A DNA stretch of 64,000 bases from assembly GCA_021904315.1 (NCBI GenBank), contig CM038917.1, positions 10,214,041-10,278,040 of the forward strand, in the 5' to 3' direction. The stretch's first letter is position 1. Each line of letters starts with the position of its first letter. The position numbers and the translations under genes were made by a program. This DNA is from Sphagnum magellanicum (lineage: Eukaryota > Streptophyta > Sphagnopsida > Sphagnales > Sphagnaceae). Below the pieces are notes generated by a model, which did no database searches, was not told the origin of the DNA, and was given only the letters and a program-made list of their open reading frames with translations. Of this stretch, positions 13,001 to 25,013 are shown in pieces.

Positions 13001-16000
13001 CTGTGTTTGGACAGATGTACATTTTGAGGAAGATCTCAATGGTGGCAATTCGGGCAGCTCTCAATTTGCAGCATGGTGCTTCCAAGGATTTCTACATCTG
13101 CTCTTTGTCATCAAGGTCAGACAGACACCTTGCCTTCCATAGGCCATCCATTCATCCATTCATCAGAGTTGATGAAACATGAATTTCTTTGTTTTTGGGG
13201 TTATTTCACAAGAGATCTCAGATTTTCAGCTGATGAAAATAAGAAACTGACCCAAACGAGGTGTCGGTGAATTTTAGGACCATTGTGTACAAGGGTCAGC
13301 TGAAACCAAACCAGTTAAGAAACTACTACTATGCGGACTTGGGTGACACACGCTTCACCAGTTATATGGGGTTGGTGCACTCACGGTTTTCCACAAACAC
13401 TTTCCCCAGTTGGGATCGTGCTCAGCCAATGAGAGTCTTGGGCCACAATGGAGAGATCAATACTTTGCGTGGGAATGTGAACTGGTAAAAAGTCAAAAAC
13501 TCCGCATCGATTTTTTTACAGCGTGGATTTGCATGCAATCAATCAATCAAAGTTAAATTCTTTGTTCTTTTTTTTTCCCTTCTGCAAGCAATTTATGTGC
13601 AGTAGGAGAGTGCTTTGTGTTTCAGAGAAACTATAAATTGTTGTGAAATTGATTCTGCTGCAATTGACATGACAACGAGTTGTTAATTTGTGGGAGGGAC
13701 CAGGATGCGTGCACGTGAAGGTTTACTGAAATGCAAGACATTAGGTCTCTCCAAGGATGAGCTACACAAACTTCTCCCGATTGTTGATGCTGCCTCCTCA
13801 GATTCAGGTAAGCGAAATGGAACTGCCATTTCCATTTGTTAACTATTTTTGCCATATAACAATCACTTGCTTCTTCTTCTTCTTACCCATCTCAATTTTG
13901 TGAATTCTTTTTGTATTTGCTCTTAATCCAAACTTGAGGAATGCTGAGAGGAGGAGGAGAGGGTTGCAGCAAGTTGGGTGAATTGAGATTTTGCTCAGAT
14001 CTGTGGTGATTGGGATCAGAGTTGATTGGGGGAAAAATGTGGGGTCAAAAAACCAGGTGCTTTTGATGGGGTGCTGGAGTTCCTAGTGCGCAGTGGGCGT
14101 AGCCTCCCAGAGGCAGTGATGATGATGATTCCTGAAGCTTGGCAAAATGATCCCAACATGGATCCTGAGCGGAAGGCACTTTATGAATACTTTTCATGCA
14201 TCATTGAGCCTTGGGATGGACCGGCACTAATCTCATGTATGTCCATGTCTTGTGCATGCATCCCCCCAATATTGTTGTTGTTGACCTTGCTTGTGTGGGT
14301 TTTGCTTTTCTTTCCCTTTCTTCTAGTTTGGTCTTTATTGTTGGATGTGTATTCACTGAGCAATTGTGACCTGGTTATGGGTGTTGTTGTTTTCAACAAT
14401 AGTTACGGATGGAAGGTTTTTGGGTGCAACACTTGACCGGAATGGTCTTCGGCCTGGGCGCTACTATGTAACGCATGATCAACGTGTGATCATGGCAAGT
14501 GAGGTGGGTGTGGTGGACATTGCACCAGAAAATGTGGCTCGCAAAGGGCGTCTCAATCCTGGCATGATGCTTCTGGTTGATTTTGATCACCATAAAGTTG
14601 TCGATGATAATGAGCTGAAACACCAGTATTCCAGAAGCCATCCTTATGGTGAGTGGATTCAACGTCAAAAGATTACTCTCAAGGATATTGTGGACTCAGT
14701 TACTGTGAAAGATCGGGTGCCTCCACAAATTATTGGCACAGTGAAGGTTTGTCTCATAGTTGCTACCAATTTATTAGCTCATCGTTTTGGAACCTTGGAA
14801 TTTGAGTTTGCAAAATTGTTTGCCTTGGCTTTATTGAAGAAGCTAAAATTGTTATTATGTTACCTAATGGATTCAACAACCTCTTTTACCAAAGCCTATT
14901 GAAATGCATTTTACATCTTTTGGGTATATATCTATTGGGATGATTGACTTGATCTTCAAAGGTAGAATTTTTATGTGATTAAAAATCACTTGAATATATA
15001 GATATATACATCTATAGAAAGGATGGGTTGAATGATGCAGCCAACCAGCCAGCCCCGTTTTGTGTTTTGACATTTGCCTTTGGGTCTCTTTGGGTTACAA
15101 AGGTAGATAGCATGGATGATACCATGGAGAATATGGGAATCAAGGGCCTATTGGCACCCCTGAAAGCTTTTGGGTAATTTCACTTTCCCCTTATGAATAG
15201 TAAGGTACAAAAAATTACGGCAAAAAAATAGCTTGCTTGGTCTATACAAAATTTTGATGTAATTTTGCTTCATGGGTTTGTGTAATTAATTCCAGGGGTT
15301 AAAAGTCATATGGAATAAGTCAAGATTACAAATAATGCTTTTCGTGTTTTTCTTCAGAAAAGAAGCGCATATGTGAGGTTTTCTTAAACAATACATGTGT
15401 GTGTGTATGTTGGCGGCACCTGTTTTGCAGTTACACTGTGGAGAATTTGGAGATGCTGTTAGTGCCAATGGCAACGGATGGGGCAGAGGCATTGGGTTCC
15501 ATGGGGAATGACACACCATTGGCTGTCATGTCACATAGATCTAAACTGTCATTTGATTACTTCAAGCAGATGTTTGCACAGGTGAGTGTTCTTTCCTCAC
15601 CTGATCTTTGATCAAGCCTTTGCATACATATATATACATATATATTCTGGCAAATTTGGTTTTGGCTTCAATAGCAATAATGCATTAAAAAAATTTGATG
15701 AAAACTTGAAACTCCACTTTGGTTGAATACAATGTGAAGGGTGCTGCATTTTTTTAGTGTGGGTATGTTTGCTTATGGGCAATTTTTTTTGGAATCAGGT
15801 GACAAACCCACCTATTGACCCAATTCGAGAAGCAATTGTGACATCAACAGAGTGCATGGTGGGGCCTGAAGGTGACTTGACAGAGACGGTGGAACAGCAA
15901 TGCAAACGCCTTTCACTAAAAGGCCCGATTTTATCATTGGAAGAGATGGAGGCCATCAAGAAGATGGAACATCGTGATTGGCGCACTAAAGTCATTGACA

Positions 16001-19000
16001 TTACATTTCCCAAGTCAGACGGAGCTGATGGGCTTGAAATTGCTTTAGACTGCATCTGTGCAGAAGCACACCTTGCTGTTGTTGATGGGTATTCCATGGT
16101 TGTTCTCTCTGATCGAGGTCAGGATTCACGACCAATTTGTAGATAGATAAATAAGAGCTGCCCCCATTTGGTCTATGAACCTTGTTTTGCACAGCACTTT
16201 GTGGATTCATTGGCGAAGAAGTCTGTGTTTCCCTTCCTTGCCATCTCTGTTGTCTTTTTGGTGTTGTCTAACTATGAAGTCCCTCCCTTGTTGTTTCTTC
16301 TTCTTGTGTTCTAGATTGCACAAACCAAAATGGGTGGTGATGGTGAGAGAGAATGTGCTATCTGTGAGGGTTAGAACTTTCACTAACTGGAAAAAATTGG
16401 TGATGTGATTTGGTTGGATGGGATATGGCAGCTACATCTGCGGACCAGGTGCCAGTGAGTTCACTACTGGCAGTTGGCGCTGTGCATCATCATCTAGTAT
16501 CATCGATGGAGCGCACACGCATTGGTCTTGTGGTTGAATCTGCGGAGCCTCGTGAGGTTCATCACTTTTGCACCTTGGTTGGCTTTGGAGCTGATGCCAT
16601 CTGTCCCTACTTGGCCATTGAGGCAATATTCAGGTGCACACTTCTTGCAAGAACCCATTTGTTTGTTTCAGCTGGGTGTTTCCTTCTCCCCATCCATCTT
16701 TTGAGGTCATGTTGGTTGCATGAACGTAGTCAAGCCTTCCATGCTCAATTATGATGGATGGATTTTATGCAAATTACCTTTCACCTGCTTATGATGTGCA
16801 AGGTTGCATACCTCAGGAGTGCTACATTGTCGGTAGCAGTTAATTGCCCTTTTTTGAAGCTCCCTTTAACATAGTTTTTTTGCAAATTCAGGCTTCAAAT
16901 TGATGGAAAGATTGTGCCAAAGCGAGATGGGAAGCTCCACTCCAGGGATGAGGTATTGAAGAAGTACTTTTATGCAAGCAATTCAGGTATGCTCAAAGTG
17001 CTTGCAAAAATGGGTATCTCCACATTGGCCTCGTACAAAGGAGCACAGATTTTTGAAGCTTTGGGACTTTCATCAGAAGTAGTAGACAGATGCTTCAAGG
17101 GAACTCGGAGTCGTGTGGAGGGAGCAACTTTTGCAATGCTGGCGCAGGATACGATACGTCTACATGATATGGCATTTCCATCGCGTCTTGCACCACTTGG
17201 AAGTGCCGATGCTAATGCACTTCCTAACCCAGGTGATTTCCACTGGCGGAAAGATGGTGAGGTTCATATGAATGATCCAGCTGCCATAGCCAAGCTCCAG
17301 GAAGCTGCTCGTACCAATAGTGTCCAGGCATACAAGGAGTATTCCAAGATGATTCACAGTCTGAACCAGAAGTGCAATCTTCGGGGTATGCTCAAGTTTA
17401 AAGATGTTCTGGAATCGCAGCGAGTTCCTTTGGAGGAAGTTGAACCAGCTTCCGAAATTGTGAAGCGTTTCTGCACAGGCGCAATGAGCTATGGGTCTAT
17501 CTCATTGGAGAGCCACACCACCCTTGCCATTGCAATGAACCAGATTGGCGGCAAGTCCAACACAGGTTTGTGCTGCACAGCAAACATCCCGTTATTGTTC
17601 TGGATTTCTGCAATTTGGTTTTCTGCAAGGGGGTCCAAGTACATGCATAGCACGACCATCATGTAGACTGTGGTTTCTGGTTTGCACTGTAGAACAAATT
17701 TATTTGCAGTAGAGCAGTTTTCTATCTGGAATGGTGTGATTGTTGAGAGTTGGCTGTTTGACAAAATTGTTGGGTATTTGACAAAATTGATGTTGCAACA
17801 GGAGAGGGTGGGGAAAATCCGACCAGGCTGGAGCCTCTTGAAGATGGCACCAGGAATCCTCGACGCAGTGCAATCAAGCAGGTTGCAAGTGGACGCTTTG
17901 GTGTCACCAGTTACTATCTCACAAATGCAGATGAGCTTCAAATCAAGATGGCACAGGTTTGTATCCATTGACAGCTCTCTGAGATTGCAAACTACTGTAA
18001 TATATAACCCAACTTTCTATTATAGCTTCCTAGTTTTGTTTCTTTGTTTGTGCAGTATTTATTTATGATCTTATGCTACAGACAGAGGATGTGATGATTG
18101 GTTTGGTTTGCAATGGAACAGGGAGCAAAGCCAGGCGAGGGCGGAGAGTTGCCTGGGCACAAGGTGATTGGCGACATTGCCATCACAAGAAATTCTACTG
18201 AGGGTGTTGGCCTCATCAGCCCACCTCCGCACCATGATATATACTCAATCGAAGATCTTGCTCAGCTGATCTTTGATCTGAAGGTAACCCATCTCTCACT
18301 CTGGAACTCACAGAGGAGAAAAGTGTTTTCTTTGTAGCATACGTTCTTCTCCAGGACACTAATGTTTAAACCCTAGTGACAATCTGTTTGTGGGTGTGCA
18401 GAGTTCGAATCCAGGAGCAAGGATAAGTGTCAAGCTTGTGTCTGAAGCAGGTGTAGGGGTGGTTGCTAGTGGAGTCGTCAAGGGCCATGCTGATCATGTC
18501 CTGATCTCAGGTCATGATGGTGGAACTGGTGCTAGTCGCTGGACAGGTATCAAAAATGCAGGTCTGCCATGGGAGCTTGGCCTTGCTGAAACCCATCAAA
18601 CACTGGTCGCAAATGATCTCCGAGGTCGAACTGTGTTGCAAACTGACGGGCAGCTCAAGACTGGCCGTGACATCATGGTTGCAGCTTTGTTGGGAGCTGA
18701 AGAATTTGGGTTTGCTACTGCCCCTTTGATCACGCTCGGATGCATCATGATGCGCAAATGTCACAAAAACACATGCCCTGTTGGCATTGCTACCCAAGAC
18801 CCTGTGTTGAGGGCTAAGTTTGCTGGACAGCCAGAGCATGTTGTGAACTACTTCTTCATGGTGGCTGAGGAGGCACGGGAGATCATGGCCAACTTGGGCA
18901 TTCGAAAACTTGATGATCTTGTTGGCCGAGCTGATCTTCTGGAGGTAATGACAATGCTGCTGCTATATATTGCATGAAGTTGCAATATCAGTTTGTTTGT

Positions 19001-22000
19001 TTTCATGCATGCACCTTACCTGCATCAGTCCAGTGTTTCTGTCTTCTTTGCTACAGCAGTTGTGCAAGTTGAATGTTGGAAATGATATCAGAAATGAAGT
19101 GTGAAGAAGTTTCTTTGTGAAGAACCCTAAACCTGTCAAACTTTTGCACTGTTTGTGGACTTTGATTCTGTAGTAGATCCATGGGTGTCTAAAAGACTTG
19201 GAAATGCAAAAAACAGGTGGATAAGGAGGTGCTGGCAGGGAATGAAAAGCTGGCAAACATTGACCTGTCTTTACTCCTGCGACCAGCAGCAGAAATCCGC
19301 CCTGATGCTGCGCAACGCTGTATTCAGAAGCAGGATCATGCCTTGGACGTTGTATTGGACCAGCAATTGATCAGACTTTCTCGTCCTGCACTTCAGCTGA
19401 AGCTTCCAGTTTATTTGGAGATGCCGGTTGTAAATGTAAACCGAGCAGTGGGCACAATGTTGAGTCATGAAGTAACGAAACTTTACAAGCTTGCAGGCCT
19501 ACCCACTGACACCATACATGTCAAGTTAACAGGCAGTGCTGGACAGTCTCTTGGAGCTTTCATGTGCCCTGGCATCACTCTAGAGCTTGAAGGTGATAGT
19601 AATGACTATGTTGGTAAAGGCCTTTGTGGTGGCAAAATTGTGGTCTACCCACCAAGAGCAAGCACATTTGACCCAAAGGAAAACATTTTGATCGGAAATG
19701 TCGCCCTCTATGGGGCAACAAGTGGGGAAGCCTACTTCAATGGAATGGCTGCTGAGCGATTCTGTGTACGCAACTCGGGGGCAAAGGCAGTAGTGGAAGG
19801 TGTGGGAGATCATGGATGTGAGTACATGACAGGTGGAATTGTTGTGGTTCTTGGCCAAACTGGCAAGAATTTTGCTGCTGGAATGAGTGGTGGTGTTGCT
19901 TTTGTTCTTGATAAACCTGGTACCTTCCGCTCAAAGTGCAATCCAGGACTGGTTGATCTGGATCCAGTGGAGGATGAAGAGGATGTGATGACACTACGTG
20001 CAATGATCCAGCAGCACCATCGTGCAACCAACAGCCAGCTGGCTAAAGAAGTTCTAGCTGAATTTGATGATCTTCTTCCCAAATTTGTGAAGGTCAGTGG
20101 TGGCAATTCAGTGATATACACTAGTTCCATATATTATGATTCTACGTCATCATCATTTCCATATACTGAAAAAATTATTGCAGTAAGCTGTTTAGGCAAA
20201 CATGGCACAGAGATTGTAAGTTCCTCTGTGTGAAGGTTGGAGAAGTGCCTTCTTCTGGTTGGGTTTGATTGTGTCACACACTGAAGGAATTTTTTATTTT
20301 TTTCCTGTTGAATGAAGGTCTTCCCACGTGACTATAAGCGAGTGGTCAAGGCCATGAAAGCCAAAGAGATAGCAGCGCGGGAAGAAGCAGACTTATCTGA
20401 CACTGATGCCTTTGAGGAGCTCAAGAAACTTGCAGCAGCAGCTAGAAAGGCAAATGCGCCCCCTCAGAATGGAACCCCTACTACTGCTACAACGGTAACC
20501 TGCAAACTCTTCAATTGTGAACAATTTTTTTTCAGCATGACTCTTTGATTGTTGATGATTTGACTGTTCGTTTGAATTTTCTGGAAATTTTTTGGAGTAT
20601 GATTTGGGTGGCATTTTGTAGATTAGTGATGAGATTCTTTGCAATTGCAGGGAGTTGCAAAGAAACAAAGACCAACAAAGATAACAGATGCAGTAAAGAA
20701 TGGTGGGTTTGTCAAGTACGAGCGTGAGGCACTGCCCTACAGACCTGCTGCTGAACGTGTGAAGGATTGGGGAGAAGTCCTTGCCAATGGCAATCAAGAT
20801 GCGCTCCTGAAAACCCAATCGGCCCGATGCATGGACTGTGGCACCCCCTTTTGCCAACAGGTACAGTTGGGTCTTTCTGGACTACAAAAAAACTCTTCGA
20901 TTTATTTTGCAATCAATCTGCTTTTTTGTAATTTCTCACAAACAGTGACCTTTTATGTATGCTAGTGTGCATGCTTCTGTGTTTTATGCACCAAGTTTAT
21001 CTTCTTTGAAATGGGAAGAAGTATTGAGTAAATCTGTAAATTTCTGTGTGCAGGAGACAAGTGGTTGTCCACTTGGTAACAAGATTCCAGAGTGGAACGA
21101 GCTGGTTTACCAAGGCCGGTGGCGAGAAGCACTCGACAGACTATTGGAAACAAATAATTTCCCCGAGTTTACAGGACGTGTATGCCCTGCTCCATGTGAG
21201 GGATCATGTGTGCTGGGCATCATCGAGAAACCTGTAACTATCAAGACCATGGAGTGTACCATCATTGACAAAGCATTTGAGGAGGGATGGATGGTCCCAA
21301 GACCACCTGTTAAGCGCACTGGGTACTGGTTTCTTTGTCCCTTTTCTATTCCCCTTCCCTTCTAACTGTGCTTTATGTAAAGGCCATCTATATATGCCTT
21401 AGGCTTAGACGATCCTTGCTTATAAAATTTGCAAGCTAAAAATGAAAATTTTGCCAGAAATTTTAGCAGATTGTTATGTACATTTCTATGTTGACCATTG
21501 GGTGCTGATGAAGGCAGTGGAGAGAAATGGCAGCTAGTCACTGCAATTCATGATGAAGAGATCATGGGGGATTCAAAGGCTTATAGTAAGTAATACATTA
21601 TTATTTATCCCTGCAGGAAGAAGGTGGCTATAGTGGGCAGTGGACCAGCAGGGCTGGCAGCTGCAGACCAACTGAACAAATTGGGACATTGGGTGACTGT
21701 GTATGAGCGATCTGATCGGATAGGAGGCTTGATGATGTACGGTGTTCCCAACATGAAAACTGATAAGGTGGAGATAGTGCAGCGACGGGTGAACCTCATG
21801 ACTGAAGAAGGCATTCAGTTTGTTGTGAATGCTCATGTAGGTGTTGATCCACTCTACTCGGTTGAAAATCTTCGACTGAACAACGATTCACTTCTGCTGG
21901 CTTGTGGTGCGACTAAACCTAGGTATGTGCAACATGCCATCTCCTTGATCAATCTCGACTTAGAAATCTAGAGCACATATCAAATCCAGTGTGTGCCTTT

Positions 22001-23438
22001 TTGATACCTTTCTAGGTTTTTTAAATCCTTTGATGGATTGGAAATTTTGTGGCTTCATATTTATATATGTATTCATGTGAGTATTGGTAATGGGATTTTC
22101 TTCTCTTCCTGCAGAGATTTGCCAGTGGAAGGGCGTGATTTGAAAGGCATTCATTTTGCGATGGAGTTTTTGCACAAGAATACCAAGAGCTTGCTTGACA
22201 GTGGGTTACAAGATGGAAATTATATCTCAGCAAAAGGGAAGAAGGTTGTTGTGATCGGAGGGGGAGACACTGGCACCGATTGCATTGGAACTGCTCTTCG
22301 ACATGAATGCACTAATTTGGTGAACTTAGAGCTTCTCCCTGAACCACCCGCAACTCGGGCTAATAATAACCCATGGCCGCAGGTGAGAATCCAAGTTCTC
22401 CTTTTGTTTCTTTTCTTCTTGTTTGTCACTGAGTGTCTCAATTTCTGTCTTTCTGTTGCCCAGCAGATGTAAATCACCTCCATCAACCTATTTTACTCAA
22501 TTTGTTCAGCTCTCTTTGTTGATGAAGCTGGAAGATGAGTGAATGAAAGATTTGATTTTTAAGTGAAAATGTGTTCTTTGTTTTATTGGCAGTGGCCACG
22601 CATCTTCAGAGTAGACTATGGTCATGAGGAGGCCAAGACAAAGTTTGGGAGTGACCCGCGCTCTTATGAAGTCCTGACAAAGAGGTTCATAGGGAATGAA
22701 AAAGGAGAAGTGACAGGTTTGGAACTTGTTCATGTGCGGTGGGAGAAGGACCCAAGTGGAAAGTTTGTAATGCAGGAAATTGCAGGATCAGAGGAAGTGA
22801 TTGAAGCTGACCTTGTATTTCTAGCTATGGGATTCTTGGGCCCTGAGCAAGTAAGCAATTATTAAATCATTTTCTCCTTAAATATTCTTCCTGTTTCTCT
22901 CCCCTTCTATTGAGTACCTAGTAATTCAGCAATGGGTGTTTTCACATGGAAATGTGAATTTATAGTTTGGTGTTTTTCTCATCATTCTCTGCAGAACATA
23001 GCAGAGAAATTGGGAGTAGAGAGGGATGCAAGATCAAACTTCAAAGCCGACTATGGAAAATTCGCCACCAATCTACAAGGAGTATTTGCAGCAGGCGATT
23101 GCCGACGAGGTCAATCACTGGTTGTGTGGGCAATAGCAGAGGGTCGCCAAGCAGCAGCTCAGCTAGACAACTTCCTGATGAAGGATGTTGTCCCAGAAGA
23201 CATTCCAGTTGTTCCTCTCGAGGAGGAAATTGGGAGATACGCAGTTTCATCGAGTCATCATGGGCATGGAAGGAGGCAATTCCCTGAGGGTCTCAATGAG
23301 GCAAAAGAAGAGGCACGGTTAGCTTGTCTGGCAGTGGCAGGTGAGGAAGATTTAGGTGCTCTGAAGGAATGTATTGAGCGCAGTGTTGAAGCTACTGCAC
23401 TCGGTGACAACACCACTGTATCAGAACAAAGCTATTAA
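10036..23438 (+). CDS. GLT1: NADH-dependent glutamate synthase, plastid (25 coding exons)
   Basis: Makes two glutamates from glutamine and 2-oxoglutarate using NADH, the second step of GS/GOGAT ammonium assimilation. Exons: 10036-10545, 10920-11039, 11332-11448, 12464-12616, 13015-13115, 13278-13484, 13704-13807, 14057-14236, 14403-14746, 15103-15173, 15431-15581, 15799-16117, 16432-16633, 16892-17565, 17802-17956, 18122-18283, 18402-18944, 19217-20092, 20318-20494, 20651-20860, 21054-21322, 21617-21922, 22115-22382, 22593-22850, 22995-23438. They sum to 6921 nt (2306 residues) with all phases matching at GT-AG junctions. A 153-residue Ser/Ala/Arg-rich presequence precedes the nucleophile Cys154 (CGVGFVAEL) of the glutaminase domain. 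The FMN domain carries [13 protein letters not shown] near 1079-1091. The 3Fe-4S cysteines are 1304, 1310 and 1315, and the GXGXG domain spans about 1477-1601. The GltD-like half from about 1723 has Cys clusters at 1782-1797 and 1836-1844, an FAD motif [14 protein letters not shown] near 1885 and [10 protein letters not shown] at 2028-2037. The fused form and the 3Fe-4S, FAD and NAD(P)H motifs fit plant NADH-GOGAT, not ferredoxin-GOGAT. Length is slightly above the usual 2200, mainly from the long presequence. Confidence 0.97.
10849..10875. repeat. CTGA microsatellite in GLT1 intron 1
   Basis: A short run of GACT/CTGA units lies in intron 1 of GLT1 (10546-10919), about 45 bases before the acceptor at 10919. 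It is followed by a CT-rich stretch that probably forms the polypyrimidine tract. Confidence 0.8.
11449..12463. repeat. Microsatellite-rich intron 3 of GLT1
   Basis: This is the longest GLT1 intron (1015 bp). It contains a series of different simple repeats: ACAT/ATAC units near 11478-11530, GTTT units near 11738-11765, (TG)n near 12048-12064 and TTTC units near 12083-12108. No open frame in it resembles a protein family. It reads as an intron expanded by microsatellites, with no inserted element visible. Confidence 0.75.
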
Positions 23439-25013
23439 GTGACGGTCAGGCTTCTCCCCCATCTTCAGTTACAACAAAAAGATCCATCCAAATTAATACT
23501 TCAATTTCTCTGGCCGGGTTTTTCCCCTTTGCTTCTGTAGCACTGTAAGGTTTAGTGGTGGTGGTGGTGGTGGTGGTGGTGCACAAGGTCTCATCACCGT
23601 CATTGGTATTTGTAACCTTTTGTTTTTTTTGGTTTCAGTGGTATCAGGTGGTAAACCTGAGAGAATCTGATTTTGCCACAACTAGGTACTTGGGTTTAAG
23701 GCGGTGGTATGAAATGAATTAAAACCTATATGGGTTCAGCAGGTACTGTATGTAGATGGGCCATTGGATTTTAGATGACCCCAATGGCCCACCTTTGTCT
23801 GTAATCTTTACAGTTGGAAGAAGAGCAACTCTCTGTGTTAGTGTAAAATTGGCATCTAAATTGCACTTGAAATTGAACGGTGCCATTTCTGATTGGTAGA
23901 TGCGGAGATTTTTTTTTCCTTAATCTGAATTTGTAAGTTTTAAGTCATGTTTTTTCCCCTTAAATCTCAATTGTGAGTTTTAATTCATGTAATCTCCACA
24001 TTGTTTATGTCACAGTCGCTCTGCAAGTTTTATGTCATGTCATCTCTTCAGTAGCCACCATTATATAGCCAACTCAAGAAAACAAAGCTCAGAAGAAAGC
24101 ACGCCAAAAAATTTCTCTTGTAGAGCTGTTTCTCAGTAGGCAGTTTATGTATCCATTATGTTGCCATGGGAGTTGTATGGCATGTACAATAGGAATTAGG
24201 AATTACCCTCCAATTTCTACAACTGGTTCATGATGCTGTTGTGTCTCTTCTTTGAGCAGAACCACATAACAAAACAATTCTGCAAATTGATATCAATGAA
24301 AACCATAATCTCCGAGTTCAGAGTGAGTTTTTAGCACCGTGTGAGAGATGTTTGGTTGATATTATTTAGTTCTGAACCCTATAAAGGTTAAATCAATCAA
24401 ATGAAATTGATCCTCTCACAAAAGTTTGATTTGTTCTTCAATTCATTCATTAGTAGATTGTTATTCTTGTGTCAATCAACATGATATTCGTGTCTTCTGC
24501 ACCTGGCTATAATGCTGTTACTTTTTCGAGGTAGAAACATGAAATATGTGTAAGATATGAAGCGTATGAAATATTGTGCTTCAAGGTATAGCTGCTATGA
24601 ACAATGTGCAACAACCACTACCCTCTATGTAGACCCTCTGTATGCAAACCTCATAAGTAGGTAAATGGAAAGACATGCTAACTAAACTAGAAATGAAAGA
24701 AATGTGTGTTCTAAGTATGAAGGGAAGGACATTGTAGTTCTCTTGCTGTAATCTTAGAACTACATCAAGGAGTTGAAAAAACCAATGCAGGAAACACAAC
24801 ATACGAAGACAGTACTCAAAAACTCACATAGCGGGAAACTTTTTCTGCTTCGCCATCTGTGGAATGTAATGATGAGATGATGATGAAGGTTTGCTTCTTT
24901 TTCTACATGTTATGCATGAGGTGTTGTACATGAAGCAAGGGGCAAGTGCCTCAAAAAGCAATTGATGATGCATGAAAGTGTAGACAATCATCTGAACAGA
25001 GACTATGCACTAG
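23439..25013. other. GLT1 3' flank and convergent intergenic spacer
   Basis: This spacer separates the GLT1 stop (23438, + strand) from the SPO11-2 stop (25014, - strand). It should hold both 3' UTRs. A (GGT)n tract lies at about 23560-23581. A diverged short repeat at 23919-24050 is listed separately. I see no further gene and no unambiguous polyadenylation signal. Confidence 0.6.
23919..24050. repeat. Diverged ~45-bp tandem repeat downstream of GLT1
   Basis: Three imperfect copies of a unit containing AAGTTTTAAGTCATGT (or GAGTTTTAATTCATGT and CAAGTTTTATGTCATGT) occur near 23930, 23973 and 24020. They lie 0.5-0.6 kb after the GLT1 stop, within or just beyond the 3' UTR. No function is evident. 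Confidence 0.6.

Noticed and set aside
18400..18411. GTTCGAATCC-like string resembling a tRNA B box
   Set aside because: It lies at the start of GLT1 exon 17, coding for conserved protein sequence, with no A box or cloverleaf around it.
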